This document shows, piece after piece, positions 24,823-35,563 of a stretch of 64,000 nucleotides of DNA (the first letter of the stretch is position 1; each line of letters starts with the position of its first letter). The DNA lies in the NCBI GenBank assembly GCA_949357655.1, contig CASHTG010000017.1, forward strand, positions 1,860,001 through 1,924,000, written 5' to 3'. Position numbers and translations under genes: made by a program. Below the pieces are notes generated by a model. The model saw only the letters and a program-made list of their open reading frames with translations. It did no database searches and had not been told where the DNA came from. The DNA is from Parascedosporium putredinis. Its lineage: Eukaryota > Ascomycota > Sordariomycetes > Microascales > Microascaceae.

Positions 24823-26141
24823 GCTTAGAGCCTGGGCGGTGGCGTCTTACATTTTCTGTCGTTACATGTTCAGTGTTCCATCGAACGGAGTTGGAGGTTC
24901 TTTTTACAGGGCGGCTTTTCACCGGCTTCGAATTTTTTCCCTTTCGAGCCTTTTTTGTCTTCTTTTTCGGGATTAGTTCTCGTCCTTCATGTTCATTCTT
25001 TTGCTCCTCTATTATGGAGCCACGAATTGTTGAAACGATCATGAGGCGATGTCGATGCGCGATGCCGATGCTCTACGATGACGAAAGCTGAAATGGCGAC
25101 AGAGTCAGCGCGGCAACCGGTTTCGGCCTCTTTTCAGTCACGATCTTTTTCTTTTACCATTCATACTCTCTTTAACGTCGCCTCAAAGAAACAAGATGCG
25201 CGAGACGAGGTCGCCATCATGGAAACCCAGGGGGAATGGGGAGGAAACGGTAGGGGCTGCAACTAAGCAAGGTCAGACGCCAGTCAGCTATAGCCCTGGC
25301 TCTTGGCTTGGTTAGCCTCGAGAGGGGGTTCTCCAAAACGGACGTGAAGGGAGCAAGGAACGGGGACGTAACGTTGTATACGAGAGAAAACGGAACGTTG
25401 GCGAAACCTGCGCGGAGACTAGGTGGGATAGCCTCTTTTTGGCCATCTAGTACATAACATTGCGGATGGATCCACGGATGTAGTTGTGTTGGTTTTAGAG
25501 CTGTGTCTTTTTTACGTATACCCAAGTTAGCGTACATAATGGATGATGGAGGAGGAGGAATCAATGAGACTTATAGTGCCTTTAGTCTACACTCGGTGCC
25601 TCATAGCTGCACGAAATACAATTCAGTAATCCTGCAGGAATATAGTAAGTTTGTTCGGTCAATGGTAGAGCGCGGTCTTGGTCTTTTCGGTAGAGCTATT
25701 CAGCACCTTCTTTGCCATGAGTTGCCTTTGTCCTGGCAACTCGAGCATCCCAAGATGATTAGGTGCAACGAAGATAACTAACGAGGAGGAAAATAAAAGT
25801 ATCTAGTTTTGTGGATTGGAAGCCTACATGTGGCCTTCCTCGCCTCACAAGGCATCGAAGTCTGGCGAGGCTGCCTAGTTTTGCTAGCAAAGGTCGCCGC
25901 CCCACCATTGTATTGAGACCTTCCCGCACCTCAACCCAGTAATTTTTCGCAGCCTTGCAGGCAATTCACAATCATCTTCCTCAGACCCCCGAAACACGAC
26001 AACAATCCCGACGTCTCCCACCTCCCGCCGCGACCTTTCGCTAGGCCTGGAAGATTAATTAGCCCTTGTCGAGAATTTTATTTTCGAAGATCTGCGTATC
26101 TACTTGACCCGCTGCCAGTCGAAGCTCGAACCCTGCCCACG
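24823..26141. other. intergenic region between Chs7-family gene and SSL1
   Basis: 1.3 kb: 3' region of the Chs7-family gene, then the SSL1 promoter. The sequence just before SSL1 (about 25950-26140) is C/T- and A-rich with no long frame, as in a fungal leader. No other feature recognised. Confidence 0.5.
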
Positions 26142-27622
26142 ATGTCAGACTCGGACGGCGAGTTCGTCGCCGACGACATGTCGGACGACGACCTGATGGA
26201 CCATCAGGTTACGAAACCAGGAGACCCAAACGACCCTAAAGGAGGTCGGCGGCGGGGTAAGAAAGGTGGACAAAAAGCGGCGTGGGAGGACGTCAAGAGG
26301 AGCTGGGACACAGTAGTTGAGGGGCAGGACGGCAGCCTGTCGATCGCCGAGGTGATTGAAGCCCAAAAGCGCAAGCGGCTGCTGCGGGACACGACACCTC
26401 TAGAACGAGGTATCATTCGGCACATGGTGCTCGTCATTGACATGTCGTTCGCCATGGCAGAGAAGGACTTGCTGCCTACCAGGTACCGCTTGACGATGAC
26501 ATACGCGGCCGAGTTTGTGAAAGAGTACTTTGAGCAGAACCCCATTTCGCAGATGGCCGTGATAGGTATGAAGGACGGCGTGGCAGTCAGCGTCAGCGAA
26601 ATGAGCGGTGACCCGGCAGGCCACCTGGAGAAGCTGGCGAAGTGGAGGGAGGAGGATCCCAAGGGTAATCCAAGCTACCAGAATGCCTTGGAGATGTGCC
26701 GGGGAACCTTATTGTGAGTGCAACCTCCCCACAACCGCTTCTTGCGGCCATAGTCATAGCTGGGCATGCATTTTTGGATTCCTAACGCCGTGGGTATAGT
26801 AACACGCCTTCTCATGGGACGCGAGAGGTTGTGATCGTCTCTGGCGCCATTTTATCTAGCGACCCGGGCGATATCAACGAAACTATAGTAAGCCTAATAC
26901 AAAACAATATCCGCGTCTCCATCATCGGCCTCGCTGCGTCTGTCGCCGTATGTGAAGACATTTGCAAACGAACCAACGCCGGCGATACAACGCAATACAA
27001 TGTCGCTATGCACGAGCAGCACTTTCGCGAGCTCCTCCTCGACAAGACGACGCCACCCGTCACCCGCACCGAGGAGCAAAATGCTGCCAGTCTCCTAATG
27101 ATGGGCTTCCCTCCCGCACTCTCGCCTCTGGCAACGGCATCAACTACTGCGCCTGCCACAACACCCCGATGAGGGAAGGGTACCGCTGTACCCGCTGCGG
27201 CACCAAGGTCTGCCGCCTCCCCGCCGACTGCCCCGGCTGCGGGCTCACCCTCATCCTCTCCACCCACCTGGCCCGGTCCTACCACCACCTCCTCCCCTCC
27301 GCAACTTTGTCGAAGTCCCTTGGTCCGACGCCTCCAGGTCCGTGGCCTGCTTCGCCTGTCAGGCCCCCTTCCCCGAACCCCCAAATCCAAAAGCGGCGCC
27401 CCCACAGATCATGCAACCACAAAACCCCCAGAGGTCAAGGGCGTCAGTGAGAGCGGCCGCTACGCGTGCACCAAGTGCCACAGTCACTTCTGTGTTGACT
27501 GCGACGTCTTCTGCCACGAAACGATCCACAACTGCCCTGGCTGCGAGGCAGGTCTCCGCAGAGTCCCCCAAGACGCGCAAGGCGGAAACCAACGGCAATT
27601 CTGTCAAATCAAGTTCCGCTAA
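26142..27622 (+). CDS. SSL1: TFIIH core subunit SSL1 (p44)
   Basis: Subunit of general transcription and repair factor TFIIH; in the known complex p44/Ssl1 binds and stimulates the XPD/Rad3 helicase. The acidic N-terminus MSDSDGEFVADD leads to LERGIIRHMVLVIDMSFAMA and EKDLLPTRYRL, the start of the von Willebrand A domain. The domain continues as FVKEYFEQNPISQMAVIGMK, SHGTREVVIVSGAILSSDPG and IRVSIIGLAASVAVCEDIC. C-terminal zinc-binding parts: YRCTRCGTKVCRLPADCPGC and a C4-type RING-like segment YACTKCHSHFCVDCDVFCH with NCPGC. One intron, 26714-26799. Three frame breaks, all one C short: 27109-27111, 27294-27297 and 27378-27382. The stop at 27622 is the simplest end. A different frame ends NGHANGAMVID at 27656 and may be the true tail if one more break lies near 27548. 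Confidence 0.92.
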
Positions 27623-27656
27623 TGGGCACGCCAACGGGGCAATGGTCATAGACTAG

Positions 27657-28286
27657 GGTAAAGCGGAATCAGGGTGCTTGGCGTGCTTGCGTGTACAACA
27701 AGGGGACTATTCTTTTGTTTTCTCTCTTTCGGCATTCATTTTCTCTCTTCTCTCGTTTTTCTTTCCCAGCACGATTTTACATGGCGCAATAGGCATCGTT
27801 TGTGTCTACACGAACCCTCCAAAACATCCTCTAAGGAATGATCTATATGAAGTCAAATTACATCACATACAACCTAAAAAAAAGAAGCATGGAAGGATAA
27901 AGTTTGGTTTGAATAGCATTGAGGATGCGCCAAAGCGCAATTCATTCTGAGTGTCTAGCTTATGTTCTTGATACCTATTTCCAAAAAATGATACTCAAAA
28001 ACCTCGTCCTCTGTACACAAACAAGGGCTAAATCCAAATACAACCGCATAGGATAATGCAAGGGCATAGGCGAAGAATCAAAATAGAAATGTATACAAAG
28101 CGTGATCATAACTCGTCAAAGGAGACAGTTCTCCAACCTAAGGGCCCCAGAATCTTGAAGTAAGCCTTCAAGAAATGCGCCCATCTCCAACCAATATTAG
28201 AAGGAGACCACGACAAAAGGAACGAGGGGTCTGGAAAGGAAAGCGGTTATGTATACGAAAGAAGAAGTAGGTGTTAGGCATCGCGG
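27657..28286. other. convergent 3' region between SSL1 and HPPD
   Basis: SSL1 (+) and HPPD (-) end here tail to tail. The sequence is T-rich near SSL1 and A-rich towards HPPD, as expected for two opposing 3' untranslated regions. No coding sequence seen. Confidence 0.55.
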
Positions 28287-29541
28287 TTATAGGTTGCCCC
28301 TCGAAGCTTGCTCGCGCTCGATCGCCTCAAAGAGACTCTTGAAGTTGCCTGCTCCAAATCCATCGAAAGCGTTTCTCTGGATAATCTCGATGAAAACGGT
28401 TGGCCTATCCATGAGTGGCTTCGTGAAGAGCTGGAGGAGGTAGCCCTGTTCGTCGTAATCGATAAGAATATTCAACTTCTCGATGGTGTTTAGATCTTCT
28501 TTGAGCTCCCAGTTTCTCCTCTCTGTCTTGAGCCTCATGCGGATGGTCTCATAGTACGTCTTAGGTACGTCAATGAACTCGACACCGCGACCCGGAGCGC
28601 GGCCACGGCAGTAAGAATGTCGTCTGTCAACAGAGCGATATGCTGCACACCCGGGCCGGAGTTGAAGATTATGTACTCTTCAATCTGAGACCGCTTCTTG
28701 CCGGGAGCAGGCTCATTGATGGGCATCTTTACGATGTTGTTTGGAGAAGACATAACGATGCTGTTGAGGGCCGAGAAGTCGGTGCAAATCTGCGAGTCAT
28801 CGACGGACCAGAACCGGTGGAAATCTAGACACTGCTCATAAAATTCGCAAGCGGCAACCATCTCATTCCAGGACTGGTTACCCACGCAGTGATCGATGCG
28901 GTTCAGCGGTACTTCAGGGTATTGAACCGCAGTGGGTCGGTGCTCAACGTTGCGGTATCCTGGCAGGAAGGGGCCGGTGTAATTGGTACGTGAGATTAAG
29001 GTGTGGGTAGTGTCACCGTAGGTTCGGATCACGGCGGTCGTGACATCGCCATGCTCGCCGTGGTGGCTAGTCTTAGGTGGGCGAAGTGCCGAGGCACCTT
29101 GCTCAACGGCCTTGTTATAAACGCCTTCTACATTGTCGACTTCGAAGGCGACGTCCTGACTGCGTCGCCATGCCTTTCGAGATGGTCGTGGATCTCTTGC
29201 AAGAGCTCAGCCTCTTCTGTAGAGATCGTCTCATCACTAGGGAGATGCTGGTAGGATCGGATGGGGGACGTGAAGACGAATCTGACATCCTTGTTGGCTA
29301 CTATGTAGGACGCGAAATATCGACTTCCGGTCTCCAGTCCTCGGTACGCGATTGTCTTGAAGCCAAAGAGAGTTGTGTAGTAGGATGCGGCCTGCTTGGC
29401 GTTGCCAACCCACCAGGTGACATGATCATAGCCACGGAAGTTGGGGCCCGGTTCTTGGACGGAGAAGTCCTGTGTCGGGAGGCCGGCAGCGAGGAGGGCC
29501 GACCTTTGCGGCGGCGAGTCTGTGATAGCGGAGGGAGCCAT
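28287..29541 (-). CDS. HPPD: 4-hydroxyphenylpyruvate dioxygenase
   Basis: Converts 4-hydroxyphenylpyruvate to homogentisate, the second step of tyrosine breakdown and the source of pyomelanin in fungi; cytosolic, Fe(II)-dependent. The start at 29541 (MAPSAITDSP) is preferred over an upstream ATG at 29553. The N-terminal domain has GYDHVTWWVGNAKQAASYYT and FGFKTIAYRGLETGSR. The catalytic domain has RIDHCVGNQ (first Fe-ligand His), NSGPGVQHIAL (second His), and GYLLQLFTKPLMDRPTVFIE followed by IIQRNAFDGFGAGNF (Glu ligand and closing helix). No intron. Two frame breaks, near 29155 and at 28591-28593 (C3), each one base short; the 1,255-base span plus two bases gives 418 residues, normal for the family. 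Divergent to the TTC36-like gene. Confidence 0.95.
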
Positions 29542-30847
29542 GGCTAGATACACTATAGGAAAGATACCGGCTACGTTGTTTCAGAAACAAAGGGTTGGGT
29601 AAATGCTGGCGAGGGCCCCGGCGATTATAAGGAGCGGGCTCAGAGAGAAGAGAGATAGAAGATGCGAGTTTGAAAACCGCCAGACTTCTACTTGGTTTGA
29701 TGGAGAAACAGGTTTATCCGGGCATAGTGCTGGACTGGGCAGGAGGGCTACGGTTGGAAGGGGCACTTTTATGTTCTACGGCAGGATCGGGAACGGGGAG
29801 CCGACATCTGATTTCTTGGATGGGCGGAATGGTTGGACATCGAAGGAAGCCGCCGCTCGGCCTAAGAATCACGAAAGTTCCAGAGGGCGGAAAGGTCGTC
29901 ACCAAGTTGGCTTGACCGAAGCCGAGAGGCTGGCTAGGTCACACTTGAGGTCTGACCCCACAAACACCCGCAGGACGGCCACGGTCGGCCCTGGGAAAGA
30001 GAGACATGCGGCGGTTTCATGGTAGCCGCACGTACGGACGCCTTCCTCCCTCTCCGCACTCCCTTCGTTAGGGCTAGCCAGGAAGAGCGATGGGGAGGGG
30101 GCCAGCGCGGGGACTGGAGAGGGAGGATCTCTCCAGGTTGCTTGGCCGGACTCCTCCCTGGCATGACGTGTTGGATGGTCGGCCCTCCCAATCCTTCTAG
30201 CAAGAAGGGAAGGAGAATCCGCCCCTCTCGACGGATGAGGAACATCTGATGAAAGGACTATTCGCACTCGCGGAAAGGCACCGACTCGAGTCGGGGAGAC
30301 CTTGGCCAGCCGTGGGAAGCCGACAATGGCCGGGCTGATAGCGTCGGCTTATGGTGCCCCACGCTCCTGCTGTGTCTCGTTCGGCTGACAGTCAGAGTTC
30401 ACTCGGGCAGTTGTTCACAGCTGATAACATAAATTTTTGAATCAGGGCCGGCTATCTCGTCATCAATTTCACTTATCTTTTAGATGGAGCCGATGTGGTT
30501 CTCTATCTCCGGTCGTGGAGCTCTTGGGCCCCATTCTCCGCCGATTTCCGGTTCTCCCAGAGGCGTGTATTGCAATCCCCTCGAATTCTATTCGCCACAC
30601 TTGCCCGCCCGCCCGCCCGCTCCCACCAGGCCGATCTGTCGACCTCGATAACCCAACCCCAACACATTCTCCCAGACTCAATCCCTATAACCCTAGAGCA
30701 AGCATCTTCAAGCCCATACCAGACTCTTACCAGTCCCCTCTCCTGAATTCATTCCGTACATCAATACCCCGAGTATCCGCAAACATTGCTTCTTGAGAGA
30801 ACACATCAGCTTTACTCTCGGATCTCCCCTCCCCACCATCTTTCAAA
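29542..30847. promoter_or_regulatory. shared divergent promoter region of HPPD and TTC36-like gene
   Basis: 1.3 kb between two start codons on opposite strands, with no supported gene inside, so it should contain both promoters. It has a C-run array (30604-30624) near the TTC36 side and a pyrimidine-rich, A-poor leader from about 30600 to the TTC36 start. Open frames at 29603-30025 (+) and 29899-30267 (-) overlap each other and have no domain. Confidence 0.55.
30604..30624 (-). promoter_or_regulatory. potential G-quadruplex / i-motif (CCCG repeat)
   Basis: Four CCC runs separated by single G, plus a fifth CCC run, on the plus strand; the minus strand therefore has G-runs with one-base loops. 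It sits about 225 bases before the TTC36-like start codon, on the template strand for that gene. Confidence 0.6.
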
Positions 30848-31633
30848 ATGGCTTTTATCTCCCTCAGTAGGAATGACATCAACGTCCTTGAGAAAATCAA
30901 GGACCCCGAGGCCGACCCTACGGCTGTCGTTCCCATTGACGCCAACCTCCCTCGCGACCCGCATGTAACAGACATTTCAGAGTATACCGACGTTGTGAAG
31001 AGGGAGCGCGAAATTCTGCTCGCTATCCAGAAACTCGAGCTACAACTTGCCAATCTGCAGCCTCGGACGATATCGGAGCCGGTGACTTGGTACAGAGACT
31101 GCCTGTCAAAACTCAACGACATGATTGATGAATATCCAAAGTATGCCAGTGCAAGGAACAATCGCGCGCAAGCGCTCCGGAGGTTATACGGCGATACCAT
31201 TTTGATCGGAACACAGTCAAACAAGGCCCTTATATCGCAACCCGACGAAGCGACCCGAAAACGTGCAGCGAAGGTTGTCTTGGATGATCTGGATGTGTGT
31301 GTCCGGCTCCTTTCTCCGTCTAGTGCCTTGAGCCCTATCTCGCCTCAAGCGGCAAAGACCTTATCGATGTCGTACACACAGCGCGCCGCACTTTACCATA
31401 CCACAGCAAGGTCATTCTCCGAGAACCTGGCGATCCCAGAGGACCGGCGTGAGGTAAATTGGTCCAAACTGGATTTCGAAGAAGCCGCCGCCAGCGACTT
31501 TGCTTTGGGTGGCAGATACGGCAACGAGATCGCCAAAGGCTTGGCTGTGAGTGTCAACCCTACAGCGAAATTGTGTGGGCAGATGGTGCGCCAGGCGATG
31601 AAGAAAGAATATGGGCCCGCATTCGCATCATGA
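30848..31633 (+). CDS. TTC36: TTC36-like tetratricopeptide repeat protein
   Basis: A single uninterrupted frame of 261 residues with start context CAAAATGG. It shares with animal TTC36 the TPR segment YASARNNRAQALRRLYGD, the next repeat start VVLDDLDVCVRLL, a third repeat (SYTQRAALYH ... DFEEAAASDFALGGRYGNE) and the C-terminal block VSVNPTAKLCGQMVRQAM, which mirrors NPYAALCNRML of the human protein. TPR proteins are protein-binding scaffolds. In mouse, TTC36 is reported to protect HPD (the HPPD orthologue) from ubiquitin-dependent loss. Here the gene is head-to-head with HPPD, so a role in tyrosine catabolism is a reasonable inference. No frame damage, unlike most neighbours. The stop is 112 bases from the stop of NCE101 on the other strand. 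Confidence 0.9.
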   Translation: MAFISLSRNDINVLEKIKDPEADPTAVVPIDANLPRDPHVTDISEYTDVVKREREILLAIQKLELQLANLQPRTISEPVTWYRDCLSKLNDMIDEYPKYASARNNRAQALRRLYGDTILIGTQSNKALISQPDEATRKRAAKVVLDDLDVCVRLLSPSSALSPISPQAAKTLSMSYTQRAALYHTTARSFSENLAIPEDRREVNWSKLDFEEAAASDFALGGRYGNEIAKGLAVSVNPTAKLCGQMVRQAMKKEYGPAFAS

Positions 31634-31745
31634 CCCTGTAGATTATCACCATTCTATATGAAGTTACGTCCAAATTGCGTGCATAGTGAGGCGGGATTTA
31701 GCCCATTATCGGCGTCTATCAGTCGGGTTGGGTTGGTTGACATTT

Positions 31746-32011
31746 TCATGGAGTTTGTTTGGAGAGTCCGACGCGACTAGTATCACTCATTAGTATGCCT
31801 TCAGAGCAGGTATCTTAAATATACGTTATGAGAGGTTTTCTCTTTCTTCAAGTCCTCGTTACGTACCGAAGTGCCAAGTCAATGATGTCCTGGTTTGTCC
31901 TTCCCTTCTCCAGCTCCTCCCGTCGTATCCGAGTCACGGCCGCCCCAACGCCAATGAAGATGGCAAAAATTGGGTCCATGGCCCTCGAGATGATATATGT
32001 TGGGGCGCCAT
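31746..32011 (-). CDS. NCE101: NCE101-like small membrane protein
   Basis: A short gene that is easy to miss. From 32011 the start region reads MAPPTYIISRAMDPIFAIFI once one base is added to the G4 run at 32002-32005; GVGAAVTRIRREELEKGR and QDIIDLALR follow. A small intron (31777-31866) with a TACTAAT branch-point-like word ends at TACTAG and joins in phase to RRVGLSKQTP and a stop at 31746-31748, about 58 residues in all. This fits the Nce101 family: one N-terminal membrane span followed by a basic and acidic tail (RIRREE...EKGR). The yeast founding member was linked to non-classical protein export; its mechanism is unclear. Tail to tail with the TTC36-like gene and head to head with RPL27. 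Confidence 0.85.
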
Positions 32012-32478
32012 TTGCCTCGGATTTCAAATGCGAAGTGGAAATCGGATATTTGCAGTTGATGCCGCTCGGAGCCAGGTAACGAAACAAGCGTTGACGACTG
32101 GGTTTAGTGACTCGAGATTACATGGATGTATGCAAGATGCCTTCGTGCCAAACCGGCCGCGGTGCCTTTCGAGGTGAAGGTTTGAGCGGTTAGGTAATCA
32201 GAGAATCAAGGGATTGGCACGAGCCACAACCACCCAAGCCATCTGAGGCTGGTACTAGCGGGAGCTTGAATTGCCATCTTTCTCAAATGCGAAGAGGGGC
32301 AGGCTCAAAAAGACAGGGATCGGAAAAATACCGGCACGTGATCGCACTCCTTTTGCCCCAAATTTCTGATGCCCACACAATCCCAAAATTTCTCGTGAAA
32401 ATAACCCCCGATTCAGACTCCAGCCCAGCGGAACCACCCATAACTTCGTCACCAAACACCCACCGACAGACGAACAAA
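32012..32478. promoter_or_regulatory. shared divergent promoter of NCE101-like gene and RPL27
   Basis: 467 bases between two divergent start codons. The part next to RPL27 (about 32360-32478) is A/C-rich, a common leader type for fungal ribosomal protein genes. No specific factor site can be assigned with confidence. Confidence 0.5.
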
Positions 32479-33246
32479 ATGAAGTTCCTCAAGGTCGGAC
32501 GTGTCGCCATCATCACTCGAGGCCGGTATGCCGGCAAGAAGGTACACAATTGCTCCTCGATCCCATCGTTTCTCGTCATTTCGTGACGGCGCAACATCCC
32601 CGGCCAAGAGGTGGAAGCCGACGATTCCAAGAGAGGGAAAAAAGAGAGAAGAGAAAACGAAGAGACTTCAAAGGATATGGCAACCTGGGGGAAGAAGGCC
32701 GGGGAAAGAGAATTGGACTGCTTTCAGGAATCACTCTGGGCTGAAATTTTTGAAGTTTTGAAAGCTGACTCTCGTCTTTTCTTCCGCCATTATAGGTCGT
32801 CATCCTTCAGCCCGTCGACAATGGCAAGAAGCCTCACCAGTTCGGCCATGCTATCGTAGCTGGCATCGAGCGATACCCCTCCAAGATCACCCGCCGCATG
32901 TCGAAGCCTCGCCAAGAGAAGCGATCCAAGGTCAAGCCTTTCATCAAGGTGATAAACTACAACCACCTCATGCCCACACGATACACGCTCGAGCTCGAGG
33001 GTCTTAAGGGTGTTGTCTCTGCGGACACCTTCAAGGAGGTTTCCCAGCGCGAGGATGCCAAGAAGACGGTCAAGAAGGTGTTCGAGGAGCGATACACCAG
33101 CGGAAAGAACAGGTGGTTCTTCACGCCTCTGCGTATGTCTAAACCACTGTCCACATTCGCCTCGTCGCGCCTGCGGCCTCCCACATACCTCGATGAGGAA
33201 CGCAATTGGCTAACATGGGTCACCCGCCCGTTTTTTAGGATTCTAA
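32479..33246 (+). CDS. RPL27: 60S ribosomal protein L27 (eL27)
   Basis: Structural protein of the large ribosomal subunit. Three exons: 32479-32541, 32796-33132, 33239-33246. Exon 1 encodes MKFLKVGRVAIITRGRYAGK plus K (KOW-type start); exon 2 has VVILQPVDNGKKPHQFGHAI, VAGIERYPSKITRRM, FIKVINYNHLMPTRYTLEL and RYTSGKNRWFFTPL; the last exon adds only the final Arg-Phe and stop. Total 135 residues, matching the family. The 254-base first intron immediately after the lysines (GKK) is in a position common in fungi. No frame damage. The tiny last exon explains why the open frame seems to run on to 33356. Confidence 0.97.
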
Positions 33247-34043
33247 GCGTTTCCTCTTATCACTCGGCTGGGGAGTTGGGTTGGCTTGTTAACAGCATCC
33301 GAATGGCATTTAAGAACCGTCGGTTTTACGGGCTCAATACAAAAAGAAGACATTGACATGACCAAAAAAGCTTTTCGTTGTTATCTTTCTGATAGGTGCT
33401 GGTGATGACTGAAACGTGCTCCGGAAAAGCAAGTGTACTCGAATTTGGGAGAGGGACCTGCCCTATGTGTAGGGTAGTGAGTTTCCTACCGAAACGGGCG
33501 GCTCCCCTAACGCAACGAACCTGTCGGAAATGGTATACCCACGACTCCGCTGCTCCGTATAACCTGGGTTGGCGTCATATTTTAGAGATTAGAAGGATGC
33601 ATCTTGTCAACATCAAGTCTTCATGGATCAACTTCAGTGGCTCCCAGTCCAACCCGAATAGGTGCCCCGCTTGTAAGGATGTGTCATTGAGCTACATCGT
33701 TGATACGTAAACCTTTCCACCGTCTCCCGGTTGGTTTCTCGTGAGATAAAACAGCATATCCTGCAAAACATCTTTGTAGGAGCTTGGGAACTCTGGAACG
33801 AGAAAGGCGGAATAGATATTGAGAGATCCTCGCTGCTCTCTGTATCTGTATCGCACGCAGCCTTGCTTTTCCAGTCCTATTTCCCCCTGCTAGCGGGGAG
33901 AAGAGGCAGGATTTTTCTAAAGCAGTCTAAGTACAGAAAACTCCAAAACGCCTCGCAGCCGCGCGGGGAAGATGACAAAGAAGATTGGTGCTTAAGAACC
34001 ATGTAAAAGAAACAAGTCATCAATGGATTGCATTCTAGTAGCC
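33247..34043. other. convergent 3' region between RPL27 and transporter
   Basis: About 800 bases between two genes that end towards each other. The plus-strand frames 33396-33710 and 33731-34006 carry no known domain and overlap no splice logic. Treated as untranslated and spacer DNA. Confidence 0.5.
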
Positions 34044-35563
34044 TTAGACCGCTTCGCCTCCCAAGGCGGACATTTTATCGAAAGGTGAAGAAGGTCTATA
34101 GCTGCGCAGGAGCACGTAGAGGACCAGGAGAGAAACCGAAATGTGGAGAATGCGGCGCACAAGTGGCCGCTTTGCCCCTATGCTCATGGCATAGGCACCG
34201 GAGTCGAGCACGACCTTGACGACGGCCTTGTAGCCCAACTTGAAGTAGACGATGCCGGATAGTGCAATTGTGTAACCAAAGGCCTGGAGGAAGGTAACTT
34301 GAGTGTTCCAGATAATCATGGACGCAATGACGAGGATGATGTCCTTCAACACCCCGCAAAGGGTGAGGATGACAGCCGAGGTCTTGCCAATCTGAGAAGG
34401 AAAAGGCGTTAGTAGTTTGAAGAAGGGATAAGAAAGGACTATAAATATGGAGCAAATCGAGACGAAAAGAGGGTCCACATCCAGGCATCCGGGTGCAGAC
34501 TTACAAGAGACACGGCAGCCAAGTTCAGAAGGAAAGCGAAGGTGCCATTTACAACAAAGTTGAAAAGGCCAACATTGGCAAAGTCAGCAACGCTGACACG
34601 GGGAATCTCAAACACCAAAGCGACCATGAAGTTGAGGAGGGCGCAGATGGGAGCATAGTAGTAGATGGAGAGGAGGGCGTCCATCTTGTACTCTGCGCTC
34701 AGAATCTTCTGAACGAGGCTAAGCCTCAGAGCCTCGAAGATGACGCCTGACAGCTGGAACAGGACGCCGACGAGGACAAAGTCGACCTCGCCGATGGAGG
34801 CAAGGAGCACGCCAAAGGCTATGACGGAGACATTGAGCAGGACCTTGACATCGGGGCTGCTGACGCCGAGAAGCCAGCCGGCCAAGAGGACAGCGACCGG
34901 GGTGGTGGCCTTGAGCATCTGGATGAAGGCAACGGAGAGGTAGAGGTAGGCGAGGTTGTTGCAGATGAGACTGAGGCTGAAAGTCACGCCAATGGGGACG
35001 ATGGCGCGCATGTACACGCGCCGGTTCATCTTGATCTTGTGCCTGCCATTGAGGACGTTGGTCCACCGGGCCATGAACTGGGTGAGGATGGAGGCGAGGC
35101 CCAGGTGGTAGGTCGTTAGGATGATGGGAAAGCCTACATGAGGGTGGGGTGGGGAGTTAAGTACTATGGTTCCCCGAAGAAAGGGAGTGTGAAGGAGATC
35201 ATCTATTAGAGGACTTACGGAAGTTGAGTGTATCGAGAATCCATTTGTTGTGTAGGATGACGGAGGAGCTGATGGCGATCCATGCTCTGGTAGTTGTTAG
35301 GATCCATGTTAGCAGGTTTGAAATTCGGCATGCGGCCAATCGACCAAAGGAATACGGCGCCGGCGCCGGGACCGCCGCGCACCGCATAGTTATTTTATAT
35401 AAGGACAAGAATGAAAGCTGTTTGTTTCCTTACATCACGTAAACAAAGGCCGGCGTTGACTGCTTCTTCTTGGCCTGGAATCTGGTGTGCGGGTCACTGT
35501 CTATCGTAGGCAGTATCGGGCCCTTTCTTGGGGCCCACGGGACCTCTCCCTGCTGAGACTCAT
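34044..35563 (-). CDS. ugtA: TPT-family nucleotide-sugar transporter, probable UDP-galactofuranose transporter
   Basis: Four exons on the minus strand, introns 35287-35433, 35134-35218 and 34392-34504. The start at 35563 (MSLSRERSRG) leads, after one frame break at 35530-35533 (G4, five expected), to KKKQSTPAFVYV and the first span AWIAISSSVILHNKWIL. Then come FPIILTTYHLGLASILTQF, FSLSLICNNLAYLYLSVAFI, QMLKATTPVAVLLAGWLLG and FGVLLASIGEVDFVLVGVLF. LRLSLVQKILSAEYKMDALL, IGKTSAVILTLCGVLKDIIL and GYTIALSGIVYFKLGYKA complete the TPT domain, about ten membrane spans, Golgi by family. The substrate is inferred from position: the next gene is UDP-galactopyranose mutase, as in Aspergillus ugmA/ugtA (glfA/glfB). 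Other nucleotide sugars are not excluded. The stop is at 34044. Confidence 0.82.

Noticed and set aside
30727..31224. 165-codon minus-strand frame opposite the TTC36-like gene
   Set aside because: Antisense shadow of a well-supported coding exon; no independent motif.
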